A stretch of 64,000 nucleotides of DNA, taken from positions 62,001-126,000 of the forward strand of contig CAJTOR010000001.1 in the NCBI GenBank assembly GCA_910577675.1, written 5' to 3'. The first letter of the stretch is position 1. Every line of letters starts with the position of its first letter. This document shows positions 25,693-34,910 of the stretch, in pieces. The notes beneath the pieces are model-generated. The model saw only the letters and a program-made list of their open reading frames with translations, made no database searches and had not been told where the DNA came from. Source of the DNA: an uncultured Lachnospiraceae bacterium (GTDB lineage Bacteria > Bacillota > Clostridia > Lachnospirales > Lachnospiraceae). The translations under genes and the position numbers were made by a program.

Positions 25693-26043
25693 CTACACCT
25701 CCTTGCGAATCAAATCTGCTATTCCTTTATCAACCTGGATAAACTTTGGCCCGTAGCTCTCCTCGATCATCATAAGCCCCAAGAACATGGATTTTAAAAT
25801 AAGGGCTGCCCTGTCGGAAACCGGCGCAGTAACCTTAAAATCCATAAGCCCTTTTTCCTCGTCCCCCTCGTAGGAAAACTTATCCTGCGTCAGGGATTCG
25901 ACCGAATTGACAGCCGTTACCGTCAGCGCGGAAACCGCCGCACAGACAATGTCCTGTCCGCTGTTGGCATAGCCCGCGTGCCCGGCACAGCGAAACCCGC
26001 TGATGCGGCCGCCTCCATCCTGATATACGGATATCTTTACCAT
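25693..26043 (-). CDS. prp: ribosomal-processing cysteine protease Prp
   Basis: The 116-residue YsxB-type protein has the catalytic His and Cys in AGHAGYANSGQDIVCAAVSA. It removes the N-terminal extension of L27 so that L27 can work at the peptidyl-transferase centre. It lies between rplU and rpmA, the invariant place in Firmicutes. Confidence 0.95.
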   Translation of the reverse strand: MVKISVYQDGGGRISGFRCAGHAGYANSGQDIVCAAVSALTVTAVNSVESLTQDKFSYEGDEEKGLMDFKVTAPVSDRAALILKSMFLGLMMIEESYGPKFIQVDKGIADLIRKEV

Positions 26044-26049
26044 ATCATG

Positions 26050-26358
26050 TCAGGCATTGATCTTGTCAATCTTAACTTTCGTATAAGCCTGCCTGTGACC
26101 GTTCTTCTTGTGGTAGCCGGTCTTCCTCTTATACTTGTAGACAATGACCTTCCTGTTCTTGCCCTCTTCTAGTACCGTCGCGGTAACACTCGCACCGGCA
26201 ATAGTCGGGTTCCCGACCTTAAGCTCACCGTTGTTCACCGCAAGTACCTGGTCAAAGCTCACGCTTGCATCCTTCTCCACGCCAAGCTTCTCGACCCTAA
26301 TGATATCGCCCTCGGCTACTTTGTACTGCTTACCACCTGTTGCAATAATTGCGTACAT
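26050..26358 (-). CDS. rplU: 50S ribosomal protein L21
   Basis: The start at 26358 (MYAIIATGGKQYKV) follows AGGAGG with good spacing; three further codons upstream are not needed. The 102-residue sequence is standard L21, with YKYKRKTGYHKKNGHRQAYT near the end. It is the first gene of rplU-prp-rpmA. Confidence 0.97.
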   Translation of the reverse strand: MYAIIATGGKQYKVAEGDIIRVEKLGVEKDASVSFDQVLAVNNGELKVGNPTIAGASVTATVLEEGKNRKVIVYKYKRKTGYHKKNGHRQAYTKVKIDKINA

Positions 26359-26364
26359 ATGGCG

Positions 26365-26437
26365 CACCTCCTGTTATCATTACTCGCCAGCTTCGGTGTC
26401 CGTCTACACGTCCTTATCACCCCGCTGTGCGGCATAC
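26365..26437 (-). promoter_or_regulatory. L21 leader RNA, probable
   Basis: The leader of about 80 nucleotides between promoter and rplU can form small stems (CCGC 26422-26425 with GCGG 26429-26432; GTGT 26396-26399 with ACAC 26406-26409). Firmicutes rplU genes are usually preceded by an L21 leader involved in autoregulation. Class assignment is by position and needs a covariance-model check. Confidence 0.45.
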
Positions 26438-26443
26438 CCCAGT

Positions 26444-26472
26444 ATTTTATACCAAAAAATATCAGATGTCAA
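26444..26472 (-). promoter_or_regulatory. promoter of rplU-prp-rpmA
   Basis: TTGACA (26467-26472, a perfect -35 box) and TAAAAT (26444-26449) are 17 bases apart on the minus strand. Confidence 0.8.
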
Positions 26473-26573
26473 GTAATTTTTACATTTTTTCCACAATCCT
26501 GCTACTGCCCTGCCCGCCCATGTCCTGCTACTATGTAGGGGAGAAGTTCCTCCCCCCTAATTCTGTAATGATA

Positions 26574-26987
26574 CTACTCAATAGTATGCTCATAAATAAC
26601 AGTGCCGTCCGGATTCTCGTACACCAGCTTAACCTTAGGATCCTTAACATCGATCAGCTCTTTCATCTCGTTGATTACCGCTTCAAACTGAGCCTTGAAA
26701 TTATCGATATTGTTGTCGAAATAACTTGTTGTCTCCTCGCCAACCGGCATCTCTGTTTCATAAACATAACGATAGATCAGGGTGTCACCGTCCGCCTTGA
26801 CTTCCATCGTCATGCCGGAACCTTCATTAGCCTTGATCGCCTCATCAATCTGCTCTTTCTGCGCGTCAATGTACTCCTGGATGGAATCAAACTCCTTGCC
26901 GCCTCCGCACGCAGTAAGCGTAACAACCATTACAAATGCCAAACATAAACTTGCCAAAACAGTTGCAATTTTTTTCATACTTTTCAT
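26574..26987 (-). CDS. lipoprotein with one DUF4854-like domain
   Basis: The ATG at 26987 has GGAG 8 bases upstream. The 137-residue precursor has a lipoprotein signal peptide with the lipobox TLTAC at about residue 27. The mature part is one small domain: YIDAQKEQIDEAIKANEG, MTMEVKADGDTLIYRYVYE and KLVYENPDGTVIYEHT. This matches each half of the larger lipoprotein at 27286-28179. The pattern fits DUF4854, function unknown. It has its own promoter at 27150-27178. Confidence 0.75.
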   Translation of the reverse strand: MKSMKKIATVLASLCLAFVMVVTLTACGGGKEFDSIQEYIDAQKEQIDEAIKANEGSGMTMEVKADGDTLIYRYVYETEMPVGEETTSYFDNNIDNFKAQFEAVINEMKELIDVKDPKVKLVYENPDGTVIYEHTIE

Positions 26988-27149
26988 AACCAACTCTCCT
27001 CACTTAACTCTCCAAAATAAAAGGGAGGCAGGGTGCAGGAACCGAAAAAATATGACATGTAAAAATTACCTGATATCTGATATTGTACTTGGAACTGCTC
27101 CATCCGGCATATTACCGGATATTACATTAATCTCCAGTTCTAAGATGGG

Positions 27150-27178
27150 ATTATAGCACATATAATATCAAAATACAA
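27150..27178 (-). promoter_or_regulatory. promoter of the small lipoprotein gene
   Basis: TTGTAT (27173-27178) and TATAAT (27150-27155) are 17 bases apart on the minus strand, about 165 bases before the ATG. The leader contains a hairpin ATCCGG/CCGGAT. No further gene is seen between 26988 and 27285. Confidence 0.65.
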
Positions 27179-27231
27179 CCGGAAAATTTCACAGTTTACC
27201 AGCCTTTTAGCCTGAATTTTTGTGCAAATTA

Positions 27232-27260
27232 GGGAAAACAGTTTTCCTTCCTGTTTTCCC
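27232..27260 (-). terminator. hairpin after the two-domain lipoprotein gene
   Basis: GGGAAAACAG (27232-27241) is perfectly inverted as CTGTTTTCCC (27251-27260). On the minus strand it is followed by TAATTTG, so it is a fair terminator at the end of the der-plsY-gpsA-lipoprotein transcript. Confidence 0.55.
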
Positions 27261-27285
27261 CTGATTTTTCTTTATTGTTCGACTG

Positions 27286-28179
27286 TTATTTAGTGAATGT
27301 AGTGGAATAAATAACGGTGCCGTCCGGATTCTCATACACAACTTTTACCGCGAGATCCGACGCGTCAACCAGAGTTTCCATCTCATCGATAATCATCTCA
27401 AACTGCGCGCGGGAAGCTTCAAGCGAGGATTCAAGCAGGGCAGCGTTCTCATCCGATACCTCCACTGCCTCCTCATAGATATAGCGATAGACCAGCGTAT
27501 TTTCCTCGCCGTAAATCTGCATTGTCATACCGGAACCTTCCATCTGCTTTAACAGCGCATCAATCTGGTCTTTCTGCGCGGCAACATATTCTGCCACATC
27601 GGCAAATTTCTCGCCGTTATTTAGGATGGAACCCTCTGAGATTTCACCGTAGGTCGGCGTTTCATCATCCTTTGTCAGCACACAGGAATAGATTAAGGAA
27701 CCATCCGGATTCTCATACAAGAGCTGTACCGCAGGTTCTTTCACGTCAACCTGCCTGCTAATCTCATCGATAACCGTATCAAACTGTTGGCGGAACCCGT
27801 CGATACTTGAATCAAAATAGTCGAGCATTCCCTGCGTCACATCAACCTGTTCGTCATAGATATAGCGGTAGACCAAGGTTTCACCATCGACCTTTATCTC
27901 CATGGTCATCCCGGAATCCTCGTACTGTTTTAACATCGTATCAATCTGTGCCTTCTGGGCATCGAGATACTCCTGCAGCGTTGAATATTTCTTGTTGTTA
28001 GAGGAAATAAGTTTACCTTCCGTCGAAGAAGAATCTTTTTCCTCATCCCCCTGGTTTTGGGAAGGTGAACCAGCCACTTCCCCATCGTCTTTGCTGCCGC
28101 AGCCCGCAAATGATGTTGTCAAAGAAACAGCCAGGCAAATACCGGCAAATGTTGTCAGAAATCTCTTCTTATCTTTCAT
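27286..28179 (-). CDS. lipoprotein with two tandem DUF4854-like domains
   Basis: The 297-residue precursor has a signal peptide with lipobox SFAGC at about residue 26 and an acidic Ser/Glu linker. Two copies of the same domain follow, at about 65-160 and about 190-290. Matching pieces are LQEYLDAQKAQIDTMLKQYE with VAEYVAAQKDQIDALLKQME, DGETLVYRYIYDE with EENTLVYRYIYEE, and LLYENPDGSLIYS with VVYENPDGTVIYS. It starts 17 bases after gpsA and is probably in that operon. Function unknown; it should be anchored to the outer face of the membrane. Confidence 0.78.
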   Translation of the reverse strand: MKDKKRFLTTFAGICLAVSLTTSFAGCGSKDDGEVAGSPSQNQGDEEKDSSSTEGKLISSNNKKYSTLQEYLDAQKAQIDTMLKQYEDSGMTMEIKVDGETLVYRYIYDEQVDVTQGMLDYFDSSIDGFRQQFDTVIDEISRQVDVKEPAVQLLYENPDGSLIYSCVLTKDDETPTYGEISEGSILNNGEKFADVAEYVAAQKDQIDALLKQMEGSGMTMQIYGEENTLVYRYIYEEAVEVSDENAALLESSLEASRAQFEMIIDEMETLVDASDLAVKVVYENPDGTVIYSTTFTK

Positions 28180-28195
28180 AATAACCCTCCTTTTT

Positions 28196-29203
28196 TTACC
28201 ATTCCAGTGAACTGTTTTCTATTGTGCGGTCGCGCAGCAAAAGATCGGAAACCGCGGTGCGCGGGTCTTTGTGTTCAAAAAGCACAAGATTTACCTGCTC
28301 CACAATCGGCATCTGGGCATTGTACTTTTTGGAGAGCGCAAGTGCCGCCTTTGCGCAGTACACCCCCTCCACTACCTGGTTAACTTCCTTCATCGCTTCC
28401 TCCATGGTAAGACCCTTCCCGATTAAGTAGCCCGCATTCCGGTTGCGGCTGTGCTTGCTGGTACAGGTAACAATCAGGTCTCCGATACCGGAAAGCCCGG
28501 CAAAAGTTTCTGCCCGGCACCCCATCGCAACCCCGAGGCGCATAATCTCCGCAATCCCGCGCGTCATCAGTGCTGCCTTTGTGTTGTCGCCAAAGGAAAG
28601 CCCGTCCACCACACCAGCAGCTAGTGCGATCACATTTTTGATCGAACCACCAAGCTCAATTCCCGTAATATCCGGATTTGTATAGACACGGAAAAACTCG
28701 GTCATAAAAATATCCTGGATAAACGTGGCTGTTTTCTTTGTCTTTGCGCCCACCACGCAGGTGGTCGGGATTCCCCTCGACACTTCCTCCGCGTGGCTAG
28801 GTCCTGAAAGGACAGCCACATCCGCACCGGGCAGCTCCTCCGATATCACCTCGGTCAGGGTCTTCATCGTCCTCTCCTCAATGCCCTTGGCAGCATTGAC
28901 AATCACTTTGCCCGCGGTAATATAAGGCTTTGCTGCCGCAGCCGTTTCCCGGACAAACGGGGATGCAACAGTGGAAACAATTAGATCTGCATCCGAGAGC
29001 GCCTCCTTAAAATCGCCGGTTACAACCACCCCCTCAGGAAGTTTTGCCCCCGGAAGATTTGGGATATTGTCACGGCAGGCGGTAAGCGCCGCCACTTCCC
29101 TTTCAAGTTTTGACCAGAGTGTTACCTTATGGCCATTGTTGCTCAGCAAAATTGCCAGGGCGGTTCCCCAGGTACCTGCCCCAAGAACTGTTACATTATA
29201 CAT
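28196..29203 (-). CDS. gpsA: glycerol-3-phosphate dehydrogenase [NAD(P)+]
   Basis: The start at 29203 (MYNVTVLGAGTWGTALAILL) has AAAGGGG 8 bases upstream. The 335-residue enzyme reduces dihydroxyacetone phosphate to sn-glycerol-3-phosphate for phospholipid synthesis. It has the Rossmann motif GAGTWG, LSGPSHAEEVSRGIPTT and the catalytic Lys region ELGGSIKNVIALAAG. It follows plsY, whose product acylates its product. Confidence 0.96.
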   Translation of the reverse strand: MYNVTVLGAGTWGTALAILLSNNGHKVTLWSKLEREVAALTACRDNIPNLPGAKLPEGVVVTGDFKEALSDADLIVSTVASPFVRETAAAAKPYITAGKVIVNAAKGIEERTMKTLTEVISEELPGADVAVLSGPSHAEEVSRGIPTTCVVGAKTKKTATFIQDIFMTEFFRVYTNPDITGIELGGSIKNVIALAAGVVDGLSFGDNTKAALMTRGIAEIMRLGVAMGCRAETFAGLSGIGDLIVTCTSKHSRNRNAGYLIGKGLTMEEAMKEVNQVVEGVYCAKAALALSKKYNAQMPIVEQVNLVLFEHKDPRTAVSDLLLRDRTIENSSLEW

Positions 29204-29242
29204 ATCTGCACCCCTTTTCCTGCTGCGCATAAAAATCCTGCG

Positions 29243-29902
29243 CTAAGCATCCTGATTTTTTCCATCGTTCCCCTTTACCACCGAAACCTTCTGCCCAATC
29301 CGGTTTTCCGTCCCGTTCTTGATGCGGATAAGATTCTGCCTGTGGCGCAAATACGCTAATCCCATAAACACAAGACTCACAATCAGCGTATGTAGGAAAT
29401 ACGGTTCGCCGTGATCCATCACCGCAATCCAGATCGGGAAAATTGTCACAATTACCAGGGAGCCGACCGAAACATATTTTGTTATCGCCACACTCGCCAC
29501 AAAGGCAACAATATAGAGCGGGATGGCAAGTGGGTCGTGCGCCGCCATCACACCGGAAGTCACCGCAATCCCTTTTCCGCCCTTAAAATGCAGCCAGAAC
29601 GGAAAATTATGCCCGACAGCCACGCCAAGCCCCACATACAGCCCTAAAAGATCCGCATACGGCTCGCCTTTAAAGATTACAAGGCGTGCTAACAACATTG
29701 GAACCATCGCCTTTGCCACATCGCCTATATAGGTGATGGCACCAGCTTTTTTGCCCAGCGTGCGCAGGGTATTGGTGGTTCCTATATTGCCGCTCCCGTA
29801 ATTCCTGATATCAACATGGTTCATTTTCCCTACAATATAACCTGTTGAAATACAGCCAAAACCGTACCCGCAAAGCAGGCACAAAATAATCCGCAAAATC
29901 AT
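29243..29902 (-). CDS. plsY: acyl-phosphate:glycerol-3-phosphate acyltransferase
   Basis: The 219-residue membrane protein makes lysophosphatidic acid from acyl-phosphate and glycerol-3-phosphate. It has the three PlsY motifs: GSGNIGTTNTLRTLGKKAG, GHNFPFWLHFKGGKGIA and a later conserved loop. About five membrane segments are seen. It lies between der and gpsA, the usual clostridial order. Confidence 0.95.
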   Translation of the reverse strand: MILRIILCLLCGYGFGCISTGYIVGKMNHVDIRNYGSGNIGTTNTLRTLGKKAGAITYIGDVAKAMVPMLLARLVIFKGEPYADLLGLYVGLGVAVGHNFPFWLHFKGGKGIAVTSGVMAAHDPLAIPLYIVAFVASVAITKYVSVGSLVIVTIFPIWIAVMDHGEPYFLHTLIVSLVFMGLAYLRHRQNLIRIKNGTENRIGQKVSVVKGNDGKNQDA

Positions 29903-29909
29903 AAGTCCC

Positions 29910-31232
29910 TCACCCTTCCTTTCGCTCGCGGATAATAAATTTCAGCGAAGTGCCTGAAAACCCAAAAGCTTCCCGGATTTTATTCTCGATATATCTGGTG
30001 TAGGAATAATGCATCAGTTCCTTGTCATTGACAAAAATAACAAATGTCGGCGGTTTGACCGAAACCTGCGTGATATAGTAGAGTTTCAGCCTCTTTCCCT
30101 TATCCGACGGCGGCTGCTGCAATGCGGTCGCCTCCGTCATAATCTCGTTTAGGACACCGGTTGCAATCCGCAGGTTCTGATTCTGTATCACCACCTCAAC
30201 CACCTCAAACAACTTGGTAATGCGCTGCCCGGTCTTGGCTGAGAGGAACAAAATCTGCGCATATGGAAGGAAGGAAAGGATTTCCCTTATTTTTGCAGTG
30301 TACTTGTAGATGGTCTTGTCGTCCTTCTCAATGGAATCCCACTTGTTGACCGCTATCACAATGCCCTTTCCCCTGTCGTGCGCAATGCCCGCAATCTTCG
30401 CATCCTGCTCCGTCACGCCCTCGCCCGCATCAATCACCACCACCACCACGTCCGCGCGCTCCACGGCGGTCACGGTGCGGATAATGCTGAACCGCTCCAG
30501 CTCCTCCTTAATCTTGCTCCTGCGCCTTAACCCCGCCGTGTCAATCAGGACATATTCCTTCCCATTAAAGACAACCGGCGTGTCAACGGCATCCCTTGTC
30601 GTGCCCGCGATATCCGATACAATCACGCGGTTTTCTCCCAAAAGCTTGTTGACAATGGAGGATTTTCCGACATTCGGCTTGCCGACAATGGCAATCTTTG
30701 GCCGCGCATCTTCCTCCTCCTCTGTTTCGCCCCCCTTAAAATGCCCGACCACCTCGTCAAGGAGATCGCCAAAGCCAAGCATGGATGCCGCGGATACAGG
30801 GAATGGCTCCCCGATGCCGAGATTGTAAAACTCATAGACATCCGCCATAAATTTCTCGAAGCTGTCCACTTTGTTGACTGCCAAAACCACGGGCTTGCCG
30901 GAACGGCGCAGGATATCCGCCACTTTGCCGTCCGCGTCCACAAGCCCCTGCCTCACGTCCGTCACAAAGACGATGACATCCGCCGTGTCGATGGCTATCT
31001 GTGCCTGCTCGCGCATATAGGTTAACATCATATCCTTGCTCTCCGGCTCAATCCCACCGGTATCGATCATGGTAAACTGCTTGTCAAGCCAGGTAACTTC
31101 CGCGTATATGCGGTCCCTCGTCACGCCGGGCGTATCCTTTACAATCGAGATGCGCTCGCCCGCAAGCGCGTTAAACAATGTTGATTTTCCCACATTTGGG
31201 CGACCAACGATCGCCACTACCGGTCTGCTCAT
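29910..31232 (-). CDS. der: ribosome biogenesis GTPase Der
   Basis: The 440-residue protein has two tandem GTPase domains, with G1 motifs GRPNVGKST and GKPNVGKSS, and a C-terminal KH-like domain (about 350-440). Der takes part in 50S assembly. Gene order der-plsY-gpsA is standard. Confidence 0.97.
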   Translation of the reverse strand: MSRPVVAIVGRPNVGKSTLFNALAGERISIVKDTPGVTRDRIYAEVTWLDKQFTMIDTGGIEPESKDMMLTYMREQAQIAIDTADVIVFVTDVRQGLVDADGKVADILRRSGKPVVLAVNKVDSFEKFMADVYEFYNLGIGEPFPVSAASMLGFGDLLDEVVGHFKGGETEEEEDARPKIAIVGKPNVGKSSIVNKLLGENRVIVSDIAGTTRDAVDTPVVFNGKEYVLIDTAGLRRRSKIKEELERFSIIRTVTAVERADVVVVVIDAGEGVTEQDAKIAGIAHDRGKGIVIAVNKWDSIEKDDKTIYKYTAKIREILSFLPYAQILFLSAKTGQRITKLFEVVEVVIQNQNLRIATGVLNEIMTEATALQQPPSDKGKRLKLYYITQVSVKPPTFVIFVNDKELMHYSYTRYIENKIREAFGFSGTSLKFIIRERKEG

Positions 31233-31272
31233 ATGCTAAAACCATACCTTTCTGTATTTATCCCTATGCAAA

Positions 31273-32619
31273 TCACAGGTTTTCCCCCTCCTCCTCCACA
31301 AACGGCTGGGTAACAGCGCGCACCAGGGACACCCCATCCGATTTTACAATACGCACCCTGGTTTGTAAAGTGGTTTCCACATCTTTTATGGTATAATCAT
31401 CCAAAAAATCGCGCTCCTGCGGTCTGACCATAACGGAAGGCAGGCATAAAAAGTCGCCGAGCGGCTTTCCTTTTAACTGCCCGATTATATCCTGCCCGGT
31501 TACAAGCCCCGCCACCGTTATCTCCTCGCCGAAAAAATGGTTTATGACAGGGTATAAATGCACGGTTATATTTGGAAATTTTTTCCTTATATCAGCAAGA
31601 ATCCCTTCAAGAACCGGTGCTGCCAGCACGCCGGTTGCCATGGACAGTTCCATTTCCCGGTTATCCCCCCTGAGTGAAGCGAGTGCTTCCTCTGTTTCGT
31701 CCATCAGAAGCCGCACCATGCCGACCCCATTTTCAAGCTGCCCGAAACCTTCATAGTATTTTGCGGGCGGAACCGGGTGCCCCGCCATAAAAAACCACTC
31801 GTCACTCGCATGTACAAAGCGCGTCCCATGCCTTGCAAGGAGTTTTTCCTGCCAGTCAAAAATCTGTAAAAGTACTGCCTCTGCATCCTCCTTTGAAAAA
31901 TCGGAAAGAGGGAACAGCCCATCCCGGTACTTTGTCTTTCCTGCCGGGACTATGGAAACGCTTTCCATCAAAGGCAGGAATTTCTCCAGTTCCCCTATAC
32001 TGTAGTCCAGTTCCCTTCCGTCATTAATCCCCTTGCAAAGGACGATCTGCGCGTTCATTGTGATGCCCGCATTAAAAAATTTTTTTATCTTTTCAAGCGC
32101 TTCCCCCGCAAAGCGGTTGTTCAGCATTTTACAGCGCAATTCCGGGTTCATCGTGTGTACCGAGATATTGATCGGGGAAAGTTTATAAAAACAAATGCGT
32201 TTAACATCCTCCTCCCCCATATTGGTCAACGTAATATAATTACCCTGCAAAAACGACAATCTTGCATCGTCATCCTTAAAATACAGGGTTTCCCGCATAC
32301 CGGGAGGCATCTGGTCAATAAAGCAGAAAATACATTTGTTGCGGCAGGAGCGGTATTTATCCATCAGCCCTTCCATAAAACTGATCCCCAAGTCATCCTC
32401 ATATTCTTTTTCAATCTCAAGTTCCCACTCCTCGCCCGAAGACTTGCGTACAATCAGAGTCAGATACTCCTCGTTCGTCAGGTAATGATAATCAAACACA
32501 TCATTTATCTTTTTTCCGTTGATGCGCACAAGCTCGTCCCCCGGCGCAAGTGAAAGCTGCTCCGCAATACTGCCCGGCGCGACCGCCCTGATAATATGGC
32601 GGTTTTGTTCTTCTGCCAT
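31273..32619 (-). CDS. PDZ and radical SAM protein (DUF512 family)
   Basis: The 448-residue protein has an N-terminal PDZ-like domain (APGDELVRINGKKINDVFDY), a radical SAM-type cysteine motif in SCRNKCIFCFIDQMPPGM, and a C-terminal DUF512 domain. The family is defined by TIGR03279 and is found next to der in clostridia and cyanobacteria; its reaction is unknown. It lies 40 bases upstream of der. Confidence 0.9.
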   Translation of the reverse strand: MAEEQNRHIIRAVAPGSIAEQLSLAPGDELVRINGKKINDVFDYHYLTNEEYLTLIVRKSSGEEWELEIEKEYEDDLGISFMEGLMDKYRSCRNKCIFCFIDQMPPGMRETLYFKDDDARLSFLQGNYITLTNMGEEDVKRICFYKLSPINISVHTMNPELRCKMLNNRFAGEALEKIKKFFNAGITMNAQIVLCKGINDGRELDYSIGELEKFLPLMESVSIVPAGKTKYRDGLFPLSDFSKEDAEAVLLQIFDWQEKLLARHGTRFVHASDEWFFMAGHPVPPAKYYEGFGQLENGVGMVRLLMDETEEALASLRGDNREMELSMATGVLAAPVLEGILADIRKKFPNITVHLYPVINHFFGEEITVAGLVTGQDIIGQLKGKPLGDFLCLPSVMVRPQERDFLDDYTIKDVETTLQTRVRIVKSDGVSLVRAVTQPFVEEEGENL

Positions 32620-32686
32620 CCATCTCCCTCCGTTTCCCGTCCATTTTCTGATGATTATTTATTCTTTCCATAGTTTGCGGAAAAAT

Positions 32687-34003
32687 TCAATTATTCAATT
32701 CCCGGCAAACCGAACCGAAAAGGTCAAAATAATTCTCAAAGGTTTTTTTGCAGCAGAGTGGATTGTCAATCACAATGCCCGGAACGCGAAGACCAATTAA
32801 GGAAAATGCCATCGCCACACGGTGGTCATCATAAGTGTCAATGATACCGCCATGGATTTTTTCTGCCGGGTAAATGCACACCCCATCCGCAAGTTCTTCT
32901 ACACAAACACCGAGTTTCGTCAATTCTTTGCAGATTGCGGCGATCCGGTCACATTCCTGCAGGCGGATATGCCCGATGCCCGTGATTGTGGTCGGCGTGG
33001 CAGCAAAGGGAGCGAGCGCTGCAAGTGTAAGTGCCTGGTCGGAAAAAGCTCCCATATCCGCTTTAATCCCGCGGAATTTTCCGCCGCCAGGTCCTGCAAA
33101 CGCAATGCCCTGCCCTGTTTCCTCTAACGTCCCGCCCATCTTATTTAACAGGTCAAGGAAGCGGATATCCCCCTGCAATGTATCCCGCCTTACCCCTCTT
33201 ACAATCACCCGGATACCAAGAAGCATCGCCATTGCATAGAAATAGCAGGCTGCGGAAATATCCGGCTCAACCGCATACTCCCTCCCGAGATAAATCTGTC
33301 CTCCGGGAACGAAATAGGAAAGTTTTCCCCCGCATTCCCTGCGGACCACTCGCACCCCGAATTCCTCCATCATCCTTGTTGTTATATCAATGTAAGCCAT
33401 CCCGTGGCTCCCCTTTACATGGACGGTAAAATCTTCTCCGACAAGGCAGCAGGAAATTAAAAGGGCACTTAAAAACTGGCTGCTGCCATCAATATCTACA
33501 GTGACTTCCCTCTTTGTAACACCGAAAGACTTAACTGTAAACGGGAAATATCCCTCTTTCTCAGTGCAGTTTATTTCCACGCCAAGCCCCCTAAGGCTCT
33601 CGATTAGCGGTGCCATCGGCCGCTTTTTCATCTGCTGCGACGCATCAAGATAATACTCCCCTCCCGCAAATCCAAGAAACGCCGTGAGAAATCTCGCTGC
33701 CGTCCCGGCGCTCCCAACATAAATCCTTCCCCCGCGCTTTAATGTCCCCAATGCATTCCCCGCAATCTGAACTTCGCGCCTTTCTTCATCCACATCAACC
33801 TCAAAGCCCAGCGCCTTCACACATTCCATAAAATGGCGCGAATCATCGGAGAAAAGAACATTCGTCAGGGTGCTCTTTCCCCCCGCTATCACGGCGAGTA
33901 AAAGCGCGCGGTTTGTGATACTTTTGGAACCTGGCACATTGAGGATGATATCTTTGTTTACAATTTTTTCCATTTCAACAGTTTCAACCGCATATTGTTC
34001 CAT
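32687..34003 (-). CDS. aroA: 3-phosphoshikimate 1-carboxyvinyltransferase (EPSP synthase)
   Basis: The 438-residue enzyme joins shikimate-3-phosphate and phosphoenolpyruvate in the shikimate pathway. It has VPGSKSITNRALLLA, GSAGTAARFLTAFL, KKRPMAPLIESLRGLG, LQECDRIAAICKEL and DTYDDHRVAMAFSL. The canonical GNAGT is GSAGT here. It lies alone among unrelated genes, apart from other aro genes. The ribosome site GAGG precedes the ATG at 34003. Confidence 0.95.
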   Translation of the reverse strand: MEQYAVETVEMEKIVNKDIILNVPGSKSITNRALLLAVIAGGKSTLTNVLFSDDSRHFMECVKALGFEVDVDEERREVQIAGNALGTLKRGGRIYVGSAGTAARFLTAFLGFAGGEYYLDASQQMKKRPMAPLIESLRGLGVEINCTEKEGYFPFTVKSFGVTKREVTVDIDGSSQFLSALLISCCLVGEDFTVHVKGSHGMAYIDITTRMMEEFGVRVVRRECGGKLSYFVPGGQIYLGREYAVEPDISAACYFYAMAMLLGIRVIVRGVRRDTLQGDIRFLDLLNKMGGTLEETGQGIAFAGPGGGKFRGIKADMGAFSDQALTLAALAPFAATPTTITGIGHIRLQECDRIAAICKELTKLGVCVEELADGVCIYPAEKIHGGIIDTYDDHRVAMAFSLIGLRVPGIVIDNPLCCKKTFENYFDLFGSVCRELNN

Positions 34004-34040
34004 TGGGAAACCTCGTTTCTATAAGTATTGCCACCCAAAA

Positions 34041-34901
34041 TTACCTGAGCATAATTATTCCCGCCATGCTTCCCCGCTTCCCGCCGGTTGCGCGGTGGGA
34101 AAAAAACAGATCCTTATTGCACATGGTACAAATGCCGGATATCGTGATGTGCTCCTCTAAAACCCCCGCCTGCAAAAGCGCCAGCCGGTTGGCTGCCCAT
34201 AGATTTGCGTAGTATTTACCTTCTTTATCCGGGCATTTTTTAAGGATGGGATTTTCCAGCCCATCTTCTTCGCATATCTTTTCACCGAAAGCTTCCTTAA
34301 ATGCAGATGCGACTTCCTGTCCCACCTCATAGCATTCCGGACCGATCGAGGGACCGACCACAACAATAAGGTCATCCGTAAGACTCCCAAATTCCTGCTT
34401 CATAAAGTCAACCATCCCCCCCGCAATCTTCCCCGCAGTCCCGCGCCAGCCCGCATGTACCGCACCGATAGCGCGCTTTGCCCGGTCATAGAAAAAGATG
34501 GGGACACAGTCCGCCCCGAACACCAAAAGTGCCGCGCCCGGCTCATTTGTAGCATGCCCGTCCACACCGCTGTAATCCCGTTTATAAAAAATCCCTTTGC
34601 CACAGTCACCCCTGCCCGCGCGGCGGATCTTTGTTTCATGCACCTGGTCGGTAAAAATAAGCTGTCCCGGCAAAATCCCCATGCTCCCCGCTATCCGGCG
34701 GTAATTTTCCATCACCCGCCCGTCATCATCGCCCCTGCCAAACCCAAGGTTCATCGAGGCGAACTCCCCGGTACTCACCCCTCCAAGGCGCGTGGAAAAT
34801 CCGCAGACAATTTCCGGGTAATCCGCAAAAGCCCGAAATGCCACAAAAGGCGTAGTATCCACATTTTTTAATATCGCGTAACTGTTAATTTCCCTGTCCA
34901 A
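34041..34901 (-). CDS. pgeF: PgeF/YlmD-type laccase-domain protein
   Basis: The 286-residue protein has the Cu/Zn-type signature TDQVHETKI, GADCVPIFFYDRAKRAIGAVH and AGWRGTAGKI. The family (DUF152, YfiH, YlmD) edits peptidoglycan precursors or acts as a purine nucleoside phosphorylase, depending on the member studied. It lies 9 bases after the yraN stop. Confidence 0.9.
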   Translation of the reverse strand: MDREINSYAILKNVDTTPFVAFRAFADYPEIVCGFSTRLGGVSTGEFASMNLGFGRGDDDGRVMENYRRIAGSMGILPGQLIFTDQVHETKIRRAGRGDCGKGIFYKRDYSGVDGHATNEPGAALLVFGADCVPIFFYDRAKRAIGAVHAGWRGTAGKIAGGMVDFMKQEFGSLTDDLIVVVGPSIGPECYEVGQEVASAFKEAFGEKICEEDGLENPILKKCPDKEGKYYANLWAANRLALLQAGVLEEHITISGICTMCNKDLFFSHRATGGKRGSMAGIIMLR

Positions 34902-34910
34902 TTTTTCCTC

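Noticed and set aside
26520..26560. Hairpin AGGGGAG/CTCCCCT as terminator of the small lipoprotein gene
   Set aside because: No T-run follows on the minus strand and the stem is short, so I did not list it as a terminator.
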